Shown: piece after piece, positions 50,634 through 61,088 of the stretch
Layout of the letters: every line of letters starts with the position of its first letter
Position numbering within the stretch: position 1 is the stretch's first letter
Assembly (NCBI RefSeq): GCF_003345295.1
Contig: NZ_CP031055.1
Coordinates: 1,240,001 to 1,304,000 of the forward strand
Reading direction: 5' to 3'
DNA from: Vibrio splendidus
GTDB lineage: Bacteria > Pseudomonadota > Gammaproteobacteria > Enterobacterales > Vibrionaceae
DNA length: 64,000 bases
The notes under the pieces: generated by a model
Database searches by the model: none
Seen by the model: the letters and a program-made list of their open reading frames with translations, nothing else
Told to the model about the DNA's origin: nothing
Position numbers and translations under genes: made by a program

Positions 50634-53600
50634 ATGGCAGGTGCTTCAATAGATGCGATTGGTGTGATCAACCAAATCAAAGATAATTTGACCGATCGCT
50701 ATGATAATGGTTTTCCAGTGCTTAAGGAGATCATTCAAAATGCCGATGATGCTGGTGCAAATACCTTAACAATAGGTTGGAGCCAAGGTTTTAAAGACGC
50801 CGATAATGAACTGCTTAATGCTCCAGCGATTTTCTTTGTCAATGATGCGCCTCTAGAAGAGGAGCATCGCGATGCGATCTTGTCTATTGCACAAAGCTCA
50901 AAAGCCGCTTCAAAAACATCTGTTGGAAAGTTTGGGTTAGGTATGAAAAGCTTGTTTCACTTAGGTGAAGCTTTCTTCTTTATGTCGGAACAGTGGCTAC
51001 AACAAACTTGGGCTGCTGATGTGTTTAATCCCTGGGATAAGTATCGCCCTAAATGGAACGAATTCGATCGTTCAGATAAGTTACGTATCGAAAAGCAATT
51101 AGCACCTTTGCTTGGCGAGAAAGACAAACCATGGTTTATCGTGTGGGTTCCACTGAGAACTCAAGCCCTTGTTGATGCCAAAAACAACAATATGATTATC
51201 AACAATATCAGTGATGGCCATTCCTTACCTGATTTCTTCTCTGAACAACATCTAGCTGAAAAAACATCTGAAATCTTGTCTCAACTCAAACATCTCAACG
51301 ACATCGTTTTTTATAAGGAAACGTTACGTGGTGAGTTTGAAACTATTACGCACATTACTTTGGAGCCAGAGTCGAGTCGAAGCGCTTTTAATGGGGAAGA
51401 GATACTTTCTAACGGAAGTATTAATGCGATGTTCAGCGGCCAAATACGTGCCCAAGTACAAGATAATAGCCATGTTTTAGAGTATGCGGGATGTGAGCAG
51501 ATCATCGCTGATTCACGATTGAAAACACTGAAAACGGCAGAAATGGGCTGGCCTAAAAGCTACCAGTTTGATAAGCACGCACAAGAGCCTGTAGAGGCAC
51601 TGGATAAGGCTGAGCAGCATGCAGCGGTTACCTTTTCGCGTTATAAAACCACTGGGCAAGCGTATTTACGAGCCAACTGGGCTGTTTTTCTACCTCTTGC
51701 AACTACTGATGAATTAGTCTCGGTTCCCATTGATGGTGACTATGATTATAACCTTTACCTCCATGGTTATTTCTTTGTCGATGCTGGTCGAAAAGGCTTA
51801 CACGGACATGAACAATTAGGTCAATCGGTTAAGCTTGACGAAGTCAAAAACGACGAGAAGCGTCTAAGAGAGGTATGGAATGTAATTTTGGCCAGTGAAG
51901 GGACGTTTAATCTGGTCTTAAGTGCATTAGATGCATTTTGTCGTCAATTTAATCTTTCTCATAAAACTACTTCAACTCTAACTGAAGCACTGCATCAGCT
52001 ATTTGTAACGAAAAATACTTACAAGCGTGAAGTCGTAAAACCAAATAACTGGTTACTTGATGTCGATGAAGCTCAAACGTCATGGAAGTTACTTGATTCA
52101 CTAGCGCATTGTATACCAATACCTAAACCTCAAAATAATGATCAATCACGTATTTGGTCTACGTTGCCAATATTAAGACAACTTTTGAAAAGTAAAACCT
52201 TATATCAGAAGTGTGGGTATGAATTTTTGACCACACGAAATACCGATACAAACTGGACGCCTACACTTGTGGCAGAAGTGTTAGGTGAAGATATAAATCA
52301 TGTGTTTGAAAAGTCCATTTATATTGAGTATTTAAGTCAGTTTGTTGATTTAGTGAGCAGAGAGATTACTGAGGTTGAACTCAATACCTTGTTGTTACCT
52401 TTATTCAAAAAAACCTTAGCTGAGCAACCTTTAGTAGAGCTTTCGACTAATAAAGGACTGGTGGCTGTTTTGCTTACACACCTTAGTAAAGATCAATCAG
52501 TGGCTATCCCGATTGATAAAGATGATCAAGATATTTGGGATGTGCTCTCGGGACTAAAGACAGACAAATTATTGGTTCCGAGATTTATTGCCACAGATAG
52601 TGATGGTGAATATGCAGTTCTGGCACAGGATGAGCTGTTATCTCTGCTCGCTTGTATAGACACCTATATCAATCAGCACCAGTCTAACTTTAGCCAACAA
52701 CAGTCCTCAGCTTGCGATAGGATAATCGACTTTGTTATTTCTAATGCTGACTCTAATATTGAGATCAAGATTTCGACGTTTTTTCAGCTATGTAGACACC
52801 TGAAACTGTTCAAAGTCGATGCCATTGGCTCGATTCAAAAAACCAAATATCGCTCTTTGAATGAATTATTGGACTTGAAAAGCAAGCGACAGCTATTTGT
52901 TAAAAGGGGCGAGCGAGCATTTGGGATGGGGTTCGCTAAAGAGTTGGCGTCAGCAGTGCCTGATATCGAGCTGTGTTTCTTGAATCAAAAGCTGGTAAGT
53001 ATGTTAGAAGAGTTCAAAGAAATTGGTGGCTGCACAGAATCCAATTGTTTATCTCTGCTTGCTACGTATCCAGCCCTCGGTTCCAAGTCAGGTCGTTTGA
53101 CATTGCTCAAAGAGTTGTCTGATGAGTTTAAATCGCTGGATGAAAAGCGAGGTTTGCGGTATCTGATTCACGGCAATAAAGAGGATGACCTCAAATATCC
53201 TCTTTGGAAAAGAAACAAAACCACAAAAGCCGTGTGGATGAAAGTATGGAAGATGTGTCAAACAGGCGAGCTCCCTGGTTGGTGTCAATTGGACCCAGAA
53301 TTTGAACAGGTATTGAGAGGTCCGCATGAAGAGTTTATCGGTATTAAGGAACAGTCTTACCAAGGCATTATTGATGTCTATCGGTTAGCGTTACCTATGT
53401 GTGACTTTTCAGCGTTTGATGACTGGGAATTAAAAACACTCCTGTCTGATATAGGGGCTGAAGAGCAAAAGGATTTATGGCGTTCAATGCCGATACACCT
53501 CACTAATACCGGGGAGCATGTAACGATAACTACTGATTGTTTGATGGAAGGGAGCTCGGACGTACCGTCTGGATTAAATGTCACTATCATTCAGCGCTCT

Positions 53601-56600
53601 GAACTAAGTGAAGTTGCAGCATGTCAGAAAAAGTGGGTAAACAATGGCCAACCTATTGAACTAATTGATATTGCATTGATGCAAGAACAGCCAGCAAACT
53701 TCGCCTCATTCATTCTTGAACAGCTGTGCATTATTCGAGATGAGAAAACGGACGTTTCCGATGAACTTCACGGAAAAATTGAGGAAACACCGTGGTTAAC
53801 ACTAGAGGAACCAAATCATTGTGTTGCACCTAATCAAATATTGAAGTTTGGACTGAGTGAGCTACCTGCTTCAACAAAATTATGCAGTGCTTCAGACAGC
53901 ATGATTTATCATATTTCACAATTGTCTAATGGACTTGTTCAAGACAGTCAGACTAAAAGCGAATTGGAACGCTGGATTATAAATAACAAGGCTGCAGTTG
54001 GTACACGATTGGTCTCTGAGGCTGCGAAAAAACAAAACTACGCTTTGGGCAAGTTGGAAACCGTGACAGAAACGGTTGTTGTACAAGCGTGCTGTATTCC
54101 ATATTTGTCGGAAAATCTTGTCGGTTGGCTGCTTCTTTCCGAGCTGTTTGAGTCCAACTATCTTGTACCTTCAGAAAATAAACAACAAATGCTATGCAAT
54201 GAAGTCGATGCTAGTATTTTGTTTACTTCGCTAGAAAAAATTGCTGACCGTGGTCAGGATGATTTCGCAGCTGAATTAAGAACACAACTGCTTGGTGCAC
54301 TGTGTAAAGCGCAAGCCGGTGTCGAGTTATTGCCTCAAGTACGCTTTCGAAATCAACTTGGAGTATATGTTAACGGGTCAAACTTAGTGTCTGACGTCCC
54401 TCAAGTGGCACCAAAGTTTCTTATCGATCCCGTTGAATATAAAGTCGTTGAACCCTATTGCAGTAAGTCATTTGAGCAGAGCTCTTCGAATCAGGCCACA
54501 AACATTGTTGAAGATGGTAGCAATGCAGAAATACTGAGAAGTTATTTTGAGGATTGGGAAAGGCGTGTACCAATGGACGCTATTGCCACTTTTATGACGC
54601 TGTTTACCAAGCAAGAAAGTGTTGAAAGTTTGGCAAAGGGTTATCTAGTGAATAGCAACTTTGAAGCGATTCGTAAAATATATCAGAACAAGTGGGACCC
54701 GATTAGCCGAGGGAGAGGGCCGTATTCTGGTCAGCCCTTTAATACCTTATACAAAAGTATCGACTTTGAATTGTCGATATGTGCTGAAAACGCGACATTT
54801 ATGAATTCCATTTTTGGTCATCGAGTTGAGGTTGAGCTGATAGGAACACCAAACTCGCTGCTTATACACCAAAAATCTAACGCCAAGCTCAAACGGGTTG
54901 AGCTTAGAAAGGTGGATACAAACAACATTGATAAGGAGCGTTTGATTCGTCTGTTGGCGAAAGGCGTGGAAGATCTATTCCAAGAAGTATTTGGCGCTGT
55001 CTTGCGTTTTGAAAATGATTTTCTCAAGAGTTTTGGGCACTCAGAACAAACGGATATTCAAGTGACCCGTCAAATTATACTCAATAATTTGGTGCCTTTG
55101 TTGGAACGTTTACAGGTAAGAGAGGAAGGGCTGTCGGACTTGCAACTTGAGTACAACAGGGAAACTCGAGTGCTTGCGTTAGCGGACCAATCGGTGAAGC
55201 AAGATCGGACTAAACTTTCAGTAGTTCTGGCTAAAATACAAAAGGTGATGGAAGATAATGCCAAAGTTCAAACTCTAGTGCTTAATTCGGTACGTAAAGA
55301 GATTAGCAAGCATTTTCAGTACTCTCCAAATAGTGTTCCTTTTGAGCTGTTACAAAATGCTGATGACGCATTGAGTGAACTTTCAGATATGACCAAAGGT
55401 AAAGCTGAGATTGTTCCGAGATTTGACGTTAATCTCGAAAATGGCAATGAATTAAATTTCTGTCATTGGGGGAGAGAAGTTAACTACTGTTCGAGTAACT
55501 ATTCAGCTGGAAAAAATAGGTTTGAACGCGATTTAGAGAAAATGGTGAGCCTGAATGTTTCTGACAAAGCCGAAGGTAAAACAGGTAAATTTGGATTAGG
55601 CTTTAAGAGTGCACTATTGCTTTCAGACACGCCACGTATTGTGAGTGGTGATATTTGTGCCGAAATTCAAGCAGGGGTTCTACCCAAAATACCAGAAAAA
55701 GCACTAATGGCATCGTTGACAGAAGCCACAGAAAGGTACGCGTTCAATAATCAAATTCCAACTCTGATTCAACTACCAAATTGTAAAGTACCAACAGAAC
55801 AATTAGCGTCGATTCTAAGGCGCTTTGAGAGTAGCGCGGGCCTTTTAACAGTGTTCTCTCGCCATGTTCGCCAAATTAATATTAACGGTAAGCGTTTCGA
55901 ATGGATGGGTGCAGCCGTTAACAATCTGCAGGGGGTAGCAATTGGTGACGTCAAACTGCCAACAAATAAGGCCACTCAAGGCGAAGTAAACCTTCGAAGC
56001 AGTAAGGTACTTTCGGTGACGACTGCTTCTGGCCAGTTTATATTTGCGTTAGATAAAAGTGGCTTGGTTTCTTTGGCGGACCGAAAGAAGCTAAGTAGCT
56101 TCTGGGTACTCAACCCTATTGATGAAGAACTCAAACTAGGCTTTTGTATTAATGCTCAATTTTCGGTAGACATAGGTCGGTCTCAGTTAGCGGTTGATAA
56201 TGATGACAACATTGCGTTGGCTAAGCTGCTAGGGCAGGAGCTTACTGTGGCCTTAGAGGAAATGTATCAGAGATCATGCCAGTATTGGGATGAGTTTGCA
56301 GAGGAACTGGGACTAGGTGAAAAAGCAACATTTACTGGTTTCTGGCGAACGGTTTGGAATGTAATTACGACACAATGGCCCAATCAACTAGGTGATCATA
56401 GTTCGAAAGCTGAATTGATAAAGAGTATGTTCACTTGCTCGAATGGCCTTATTGATTTCTATAAACGTCATCCAGCACTTCCGACGAAACTTGCTGGTGA
56501 AGAAAGTAAACTAATCGATCTGAAAAGTGTTGAAATTGGAGCAGGACGTTTGCTCAGTGCTGTATATTCTTCTCTATCTGGGCATGAGCGACTATCTAGG

Positions 56601-58184
56601 TTATCTGAACAAAATCGAATCGTTTCTAATGAAGTTTTTGATGTGCTTGAGCGAATAGGATTTTCACCACTTAGTGGTAACCTAAAAAAACTGGAATTAA
56701 TTGAACTCATTAAAGACGATCTTCCGAATTATGAAGTTCCACCTACAAAAGCGTCTTATTACGGTCGCTTGTTCGACGGTAACTTTGAAGAGCGAATCTC
56801 AAAGTCTAATGCCACCATATCAGAGACACGAGAATTAAAAGAGCATTTCTCGCAAATGCGTTTTTTGAACAACAATAAGATTGGCGTTTATGTTCCATCT
56901 AACAAGTTGCTATTTAAGGGAGTAAACGAATACAGCTTATTGAATCGTTTTGCACCAACCACTTCGATTCTCAGCGAGGAATACGACAGTGATGGTGAAA
57001 AACTTGCTAATTTAGCTCGCTCTGAATCCGAGTTCGAACCTTATTCTTGGGCACATCAGATAGAAAGTGACGATAAAGGCAAGGGTGGAAAGCAAGACGG
57101 TTTGTGTTCTTACATAGTTGATGGAACCCACACTGCGACCCTGCTCAGCAAGCTAAAACAATCTCGACCTCATTTCCTCAAAGAGGGTATATTTGACCCT
57201 AAGGTTCTTGATAAATGGCAATGGGATATTGATAAGCAGTCTCGCTTTATTCGCCTTTGGATCGACTCTGAAGCTGATAAGGCGCAACACGTCAGAAATG
57301 CCCAGAAAGAGTTTGTTCCTAATGTTGATGATAGTAGCACTATCCTAGAGAACATCGTGGAGTGGTGGAACGAAACAAAGGATTACCACTTAGTTGAACA
57401 CGATAAATTGCTGTATGCCCAATCTATGCCATGGGAATTAATGGCAGAAGATTTTGCTTTAGAGCAGATAGAAACACGAAAAGGTTGGTTAAAGTTGTTC
57501 TACCTAGGCTGTTGCCAAACCTTGGCTTATTCTAATGACGCAGCGAATAGAAATGTCATTGAATGGTTTGAAAATCATGGGTGGTGGGACAAGTTAGCTC
57601 AACCTGGTGGGCCAAAGCCGGACTATTGGAACCAATTGATGGAAGAGTACCTGAAAACAGCGAAGGTTAATGAGCGCTATAGAGTATGGGTACAGATTCT
57701 ACCTTTGTATCGTTTTGCTACAAAGCTAACAGACTATGTTAACTTGTTTAGGAATGCATCGTTCATAAATAACCTCAATGACCTATTGCAGCCCAATAGT
57801 TCAAGCCTACTATCCGGCTCGGGTATTGATGTCGCTGAACTCAAAGGAACGTTAGGAATTGGAATCAATTTTATTCTACGAGAACTCACAAGGCACTATG
57901 TTATCGAACAGGAATTTAGCTCTTCGACTCATAAATATGCATTTGTTTTACCTCTGAGGCTTAGAACCTTGTTAAACAAAATCGGAGCTGGTTTAAATAC
58001 AGAAGCTAATCCGACTAATTCAGAGCAGCTCTATAGTTTTTTCTTAGAAACGCTTGTTGAAGATGATAGCCACTTTGGACTGAGTTTTGATATCCCTTTT
58101 AGAGTACTTTTGAATGATAGAAAGGCGTTTAAGCGCTGCTTTGATTTTGAGCCATTAGATTTAGGTGAGGCTGAACATGGATAA
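50634..58184 (+). CDS. Giant sacsin-like protein with two HSP90-type ATPase modules
   Basis: Protein of 2516 residues. Module 1: N-box LKEIIQNADDAGANTLTIGW (about 33-52) and G2 box VGKFGLGMKSLFHLGEAF (about 97-114). Module 2 starts near 1560: PFELLQNADDALSEL (about 1570) with G2 box GKTGKFGLGFKSALLLSD (about 1648-1665). Both match the Bergerat fold of sacsin N-terminal repeats. The long linkers and the C-terminal 500 residues are helical and tryptophan-rich, without a nuclease motif I can recognise. The start has no perfect Shine-Dalgarno (GGCGAGTTC upstream). It overlaps the helicase gene by 8 bp, so both are made together. An anti-phage role is inferred from context. Confidence 0.85.
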   Translation: MAGASIDAIGVINQIKDNLTDRYDNGFPVLKEIIQNADDAGANTLTIGWSQGFKDADNELLNAPAIFFVNDAPLEEEHRDAILSIAQSSKAASKTSVGKFGLGMKSLFHLGEAFFFMSEQWLQQTWAADVFNPWDKYRPKWNEFDRSDKLRIEKQLAPLLGEKDKPWFIVWVPLRTQALVDAKNNNMIINNISDGHSLPDFFSEQHLAEKTSEILSQLKHLNDIVFYKETLRGEFETITHITLEPESSRSAFNGEEILSNGSINAMFSGQIRAQVQDNSHVLEYAGCEQIIADSRLKTLKTAEMGWPKSYQFDKHAQEPVEALDKAEQHAAVTFSRYKTTGQAYLRANWAVFLPLATTDELVSVPIDGDYDYNLYLHGYFFVDAGRKGLHGHEQLGQSVKLDEVKNDEKRLREVWNVILASEGTFNLVLSALDAFCRQFNLSHKTTSTLTEALHQLFVTKNTYKREVVKPNNWLLDVDEAQTSWKLLDSLAHCIPIPKPQNNDQSRIWSTLPILRQLLKSKTLYQKCGYEFLTTRNTDTNWTPTLVAEVLGEDINHVFEKSIYIEYLSQFVDLVSREITEVELNTLLLPLFKKTLAEQPLVELSTNKGLVAVLLTHLSKDQSVAIPIDKDDQDIWDVLSGLKTDKLLVPRFIATDSDGEYAVLAQDELLSLLACIDTYINQHQSNFSQQQSSACDRIIDFVISNADSNIEIKISTFFQLCRHLKLFKVDAIGSIQKTKYRSLNELLDLKSKRQLFVKRGERAFGMGFAKELASAVPDIELCFLNQKLVSMLEEFKEIGGCTESNCLSLLATYPALGSKSGRLTLLKELSDEFKSLDEKRGLRYLIHGNKEDDLKYPLWKRNKTTKAVWMKVWKMCQTGELPGWCQLDPEFEQVLRGPHEEFIGIKEQSYQGIIDVYRLALPMCDFSAFDDWELKTLLSDIGAEEQKDLWRSMPIHLTNTGEHVTITTDCLMEGSSDVPSGLNVTIIQRSELSEVAACQKKWVNNGQPIELIDIALMQEQPANFASFILEQLCIIRDEKTDVSDELHGKIEETPWLTLEEPNHCVAPNQILKFGLSELPASTKLCSASDSMIYHISQLSNGLVQDSQTKSELERWIINNKAAVGTRLVSEAAKKQNYALGKLETVTETVVVQACCIPYLSENLVGWLLLSELFESNYLVPSENKQQMLCNEVDASILFTSLEKIADRGQDDFAAELRTQLLGALCKAQAGVELLPQVRFRNQLGVYVNGSNLVSDVPQVAPKFLIDPVEYKVVEPYCSKSFEQSSSNQATNIVEDGSNAEILRSYFEDWERRVPMDAIATFMTLFTKQESVESLAKGYLVNSNFEAIRKIYQNKWDPISRGRGPYSGQPFNTLYKSIDFELSICAENATFMNSIFGHRVEVELIGTPNSLLIHQKSNAKLKRVELRKVDTNNIDKERLIRLLAKGVEDLFQEVFGAVLRFENDFLKSFGHSEQTDIQVTRQIILNNLVPLLERLQVREEGLSDLQLEYNRETRVLALADQSVKQDRTKLSVVLAKIQKVMEDNAKVQTLVLNSVRKEISKHFQYSPNSVPFELLQNADDALSELSDMTKGKAEIVPRFDVNLENGNELNFCHWGREVNYCSSNYSAGKNRFERDLEKMVSLNVSDKAEGKTGKFGLGFKSALLLSDTPRIVSGDICAEIQAGVLPKIPEKALMASLTEATERYAFNNQIPTLIQLPNCKVPTEQLASILRRFESSAGLLTVFSRHVRQININGKRFEWMGAAVNNLQGVAIGDVKLPTNKATQGEVNLRSSKVLSVTTASGQFIFALDKSGLVSLADRKKLSSFWVLNPIDEELKLGFCINAQFSVDIGRSQLAVDNDDNIALAKLLGQELTVALEEMYQRSCQYWDEFAEELGLGEKATFTGFWRTVWNVITTQWPNQLGDHSSKAELIKSMFTCSNGLIDFYKRHPALPTKLAGEESKLIDLKSVEIGAGRLLSAVYSSLSGHERLSRLSEQNRIVSNEVFDVLERIGFSPLSGNLKKLELIELIKDDLPNYEVPPTKASYYGRLFDGNFEERISKSNATISETRELKEHFSQMRFLNNNKIGVYVPSNKLLFKGVNEYSLLNRFAPTTSILSEEYDSDGEKLANLARSESEFEPYSWAHQIESDDKGKGGKQDGLCSYIVDGTHTATLLSKLKQSRPHFLKEGIFDPKVLDKWQWDIDKQSRFIRLWIDSEADKAQHVRNAQKEFVPNVDDSSTILENIVEWWNETKDYHLVEHDKLLYAQSMPWELMAEDFALEQIETRKGWLKLFYLGCCQTLAYSNDAANRNVIEWFENHGWWDKLAQPGGPKPDYWNQLMEEYLKTAKVNERYRVWVQILPLYRFATKLTDYVNLFRNASFINNLNDLLQPNSSSLLSGSGIDVAELKGTLGIGINFILRELTRHYVIEQEFSSSTHKYAFVLPLRLRTLLNKIGAGLNTEANPTNSEQLYSFFLETLVEDDSHFGLSFDIPFRVLLNDRKAFKRCFDFEPLDLGEAEHG

Positions 58185-60852
58185 CGTAGCACGCGTCAAT
58201 CATCCGAAATTTGGATTAGGGAAGATTGAATTTGCCAAACAAGAGACATCACTGGTCAGATTTGAACACGGTTTTGAGGAGTGTTTAAACAGTGATCTTG
58301 AGCCTGTTGCTGATCTCAAATCAGATATTCAGTCTGGGAATGCCGTGAAAGCTACGGATCTGGCTTTAAAGTCTTTAGCGAGCTCACTCAAGAGTATCAA
58401 TGAAAGTTGGAGTGTTTTCTCGAAGTCGAATATCAATTTGTTACCTCATCAGCTATGGGTTTGTCATCGTGTACTCAGGCAGTGGCCAACCAATCAGTTA
58501 ATCGCAGATGATGTAGGGTTGGGGAAAACGGTTGAAGCGGGGTTGATTCTTTGGCCTTTGATTGAAAGAAAAAAAATCAAGCGTTTACTCATATTGACTC
58601 CTGCGCCTTTAGTTGAGCAATGGCAACTGCGGATGCTTGAGATGTTTGATATTAGGTTAAGCATGTATGCACCGGAAAATGACACTGATCGAGTGGATTA
58701 TTGGGGTGCAAATAATATGGTTGTGGCATCTCTACCCACGTTAAGAAATGACAAAAATGGTCGGCAAGAGCGCATGCTCAATGCCGAGCCTTGGGACATG
58801 CTTATTGTAGATGAAGCACATCATCTGAACTCTACAGAGGATAAAGGCGGAACTCAGGGATTTAGGTTGATCCAGAGCCTTGTTGATAACGGTAAGTTTG
58901 AGTCTAAGTTATTTTTCACTGCAACGCCTCATAGAGGGAAAGAGTATGGCTTTTTCTCGCTGCTTCAATTGTTAAGACCAGATATTATCAACGCTAGGAA
59001 AATGTCTGAACATGAAATGCGTCCATTTGTGAAAGATGTCTTAATCCGAAACAACAAACAGTCGGTGACGGATATGAATGGCGAGCGACTTTTCAAGCCA
59101 TTAACGGTTTCCTCACGAACTTATGCGTACAGTGAACAAGAGCAGAACTTCTACGATCTACTCACGAAGTTCATCGTTTCTGGTCAGGCATATGCCTCCT
59201 CATTGAGTTCTCGAGATCAGCGAGCGGTAAAATTAGTACTAACAGCGATGCAAAAGCTGGCTTCAAGCTCTGTTGCTGCTATCGAGCGAGCATTAAAAGG
59301 TAGGATTGAGAAACAAAAACAAGGTCAGAAGCGACTTGAAGATATCGAACAGTTACAAAGTGAGTTAACTGAACAGTTAGAAGTGGATGATTTGGGAGCT
59401 GCAAACCCTAGTTTTGCTGAAGAGCTGGCTCTTTTAGAAATTGAATTTATCGAAACCTCGACTCGTGTTCAGTTAATGACTGATGAACTTCCACGTATTA
59501 AGGAGCTGCTGCAAGCCTGTCAGGATGTTGAATTTGAAACTCGAATTACGACTATTTTAGATATTCTGGAGACAGAGTTTAAAGATAGAACCGTTGTGTT
59601 CTTTACTGAGTACAAAGCAACACAGTCTCTATTGATGGGGGCGTTAAACAAAAAATATGGGGACGGTTGTGTAACTTTCATCAACGGCGAAAACAAGTTG
59701 TATAACGTGGCTACTCAACAAGGAGAGAGTGCCGATTACAATACAGACCGTTATACAGCCGCAAAAATGTTCAATGAAGGCAAAGTGCGTTTTATTATCT
59801 CTACTGAGGCTGGTGGGGAGGGGATTGATCTTCAAAAGAACAGCTACTCCATGATCCATGTAGATCTACCCTGGAACCCTATGAGGCTTCATCAGCGTGT
59901 AGGACGTCTCAACCGTTACGGGCAACAAATGCCAGTGGAAGTCATTACGTTACGGAATCCAGATACAGTAGAATCCCGCATTTGGGATTTACTAAATTCA
60001 AAGATTGACCTGATAATGCGCTCAGTTGTTGGTGCAATGGATGAACCAGAAAATCTTATGGAGCTTATCCTGGGTATGGCTGATAGTTCCCTCTTTAATG
60101 AGCTATTTGCAGAAGCTGTTATACGGGATAATCCAGACTCATTGGCTTCTTGGTTTGACCATAAAACTAAAACGTTTGGTGGAGAATCTATTGTACAGAA
60201 GGTGCAGGATTTAACAGGACGAGCCGAACGGTTTGATTATCAGGACTTAGAGGATGTTCCTCGTTTGGATCTTGCTGACATGAAGCCATTTTTTACCCAA
60301 ATGTTGGCTATGAATCAGAGACGCTACAAGTTTGACGAGCTAGGTGGGATGTCATTTATTACTCCCGTTAGTTGGTTAGGTGAGTTCCGAACCAAGCGAT
60401 CTTACGACCAGATCTACTTTGACCGTAAAGCTAAGCAAATAGATAGCCAAGCAGATATTATGGGGTTCGGCCATCCGATGTTGTCTAAGGCAATTGCTCA
60501 AGGTGAACAAATTTCGGGAAGCTTTACTTACGTTGAAAACCTAGCGAATGATTTGATTATATTCAAGGTTCAGGACCAAATCACAGGTACAGATGCGTCG
60601 GTGAAAAGCAGCATAGTTGGAATTACAGTTGATGCGGAGATGCATTGCTATATTTTGAAAGATGAAGAGCTAATTCATTTGTTAAACGATATTGTGAAAA
60701 GTAGCGCTTTAGAAGGTGTGGGGAAAAAGCATAGTGAAATGCTATCTACTCTTGAAGTTGCAAAAGGTTTCTTGTCTGAGCATGTATCTCGCCTAGGGTT
60801 ACCGTATAAATTGCCTGCTTTAGAGCCTTTGACTGCCTTTTATAAAGCTTAA
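58177..60852 (+). CDS. SNF2/RapA-like DEAH helicase
   Basis: Protein of 891 residues. A small N-terminal tudor-like domain (VARVNHPKFGLGKIEF ... SLVRFEHGFEECL, about 1-45) precedes an SNF2-type motor: Walker A LIADDVGLGKTVEAGLIL (about 108-125), PLVEQW, DMLIVDEAHHLNS (motif II, about 208-220), FFTATPHRGKEYG (motif III), helicase C with VVFFTEYKATQSLL, STEAGGEGIDLQ (about 538) and HQRVGRLNRYGQ (motif VI, about 571). It is similar in kind to DrmD/DpdE-type defence helicases. ATG at 58177 preceded by GAGG and inside the sacsin-like stop region (8-bp overlap). C-terminal 250 residues unassigned. Confidence 0.88.
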   Translation: MDNVARVNHPKFGLGKIEFAKQETSLVRFEHGFEECLNSDLEPVADLKSDIQSGNAVKATDLALKSLASSLKSINESWSVFSKSNINLLPHQLWVCHRVLRQWPTNQLIADDVGLGKTVEAGLILWPLIERKKIKRLLILTPAPLVEQWQLRMLEMFDIRLSMYAPENDTDRVDYWGANNMVVASLPTLRNDKNGRQERMLNAEPWDMLIVDEAHHLNSTEDKGGTQGFRLIQSLVDNGKFESKLFFTATPHRGKEYGFFSLLQLLRPDIINARKMSEHEMRPFVKDVLIRNNKQSVTDMNGERLFKPLTVSSRTYAYSEQEQNFYDLLTKFIVSGQAYASSLSSRDQRAVKLVLTAMQKLASSSVAAIERALKGRIEKQKQGQKRLEDIEQLQSELTEQLEVDDLGAANPSFAEELALLEIEFIETSTRVQLMTDELPRIKELLQACQDVEFETRITTILDILETEFKDRTVVFFTEYKATQSLLMGALNKKYGDGCVTFINGENKLYNVATQQGESADYNTDRYTAAKMFNEGKVRFIISTEAGGEGIDLQKNSYSMIHVDLPWNPMRLHQRVGRLNRYGQQMPVEVITLRNPDTVESRIWDLLNSKIDLIMRSVVGAMDEPENLMELILGMADSSLFNELFAEAVIRDNPDSLASWFDHKTKTFGGESIVQKVQDLTGRAERFDYQDLEDVPRLDLADMKPFFTQMLAMNQRRYKFDELGGMSFITPVSWLGEFRTKRSYDQIYFDRKAKQIDSQADIMGFGHPMLSKAIAQGEQISGSFTYVENLANDLIIFKVQDQITGTDASVKSSIVGITVDAEMHCYILKDEELIHLLNDIVKSSALEGVGKKHSEMLSTLEVAKGFLSEHVSRLGLPYKLPALEPLTAFYKA

Positions 60853-60970
60853 AAGTTAAAGATATACCTTAATCTATAACTCAAATAGTACTTACTAAGA
60901 GCTGGGAGCGTAGTATTTTATTGCTCTAGACTAGGTGGCATGAGGTAGTTTTTAGGTCAGTTTTTTCCAA

Positions 60971-60989
60971 AGTAACACCAGAAGTAACA
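60971..60989 (+). repeat. Putative integrase arm-type sites, right end
   Basis: AGTAACACC at 60971 and AGTAACA at 60983 with the same 12-bp period as the pair at the left end (15739, 15751). They lie 58 bp before the right att core. Confidence 0.65.
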
Positions 60990-61046
60990 TCTTAAAACTC
61001 TATTTTTATATTATTTAATTTAATCAATTGGATAAGTTGGATAATA

Positions 61047-61059
61047 GAGTCCAGTAGCG
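61047..61059 (+). repeat. attR core
   Basis: GAGTCCAGTAGCG, identical to the tRNA-Val 3' segment 15595-15607. The remainder of the tRNA end (GGCACCA) is not kept: the next bases are ACCCA. No other gene is present between 60853 and 61181. Confidence 0.75.
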
Positions 61060-61088
61060 ACCCAATTCGTTCTTTATGAACAATCAGC

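Larger units (their letters stand above)
15595..61059. mobile_element. tRNA-Val-integrated genomic island carrying a phosphorothioation defence locus
   Basis: About 45.5 kb between a 13-bp direct repeat of the tRNA-Val 3' region (15595-15607 and 61047-61059). The integrase gene lies next to the tRNA, as usual for such islands. AGTAACA repeats with the same 12-bp periodicity occur near both ends. Genes inside are integrases, AlpA regulators, replication-type proteins, RadC, DUF2787, an IS remnant and defence genes, while genes outside are ordinary chromosomal ones. The interior also looks more AT-rich by eye. The exact right limit could be a few bases different because only 13 bp of the att core are identical. 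Confidence 0.9.
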
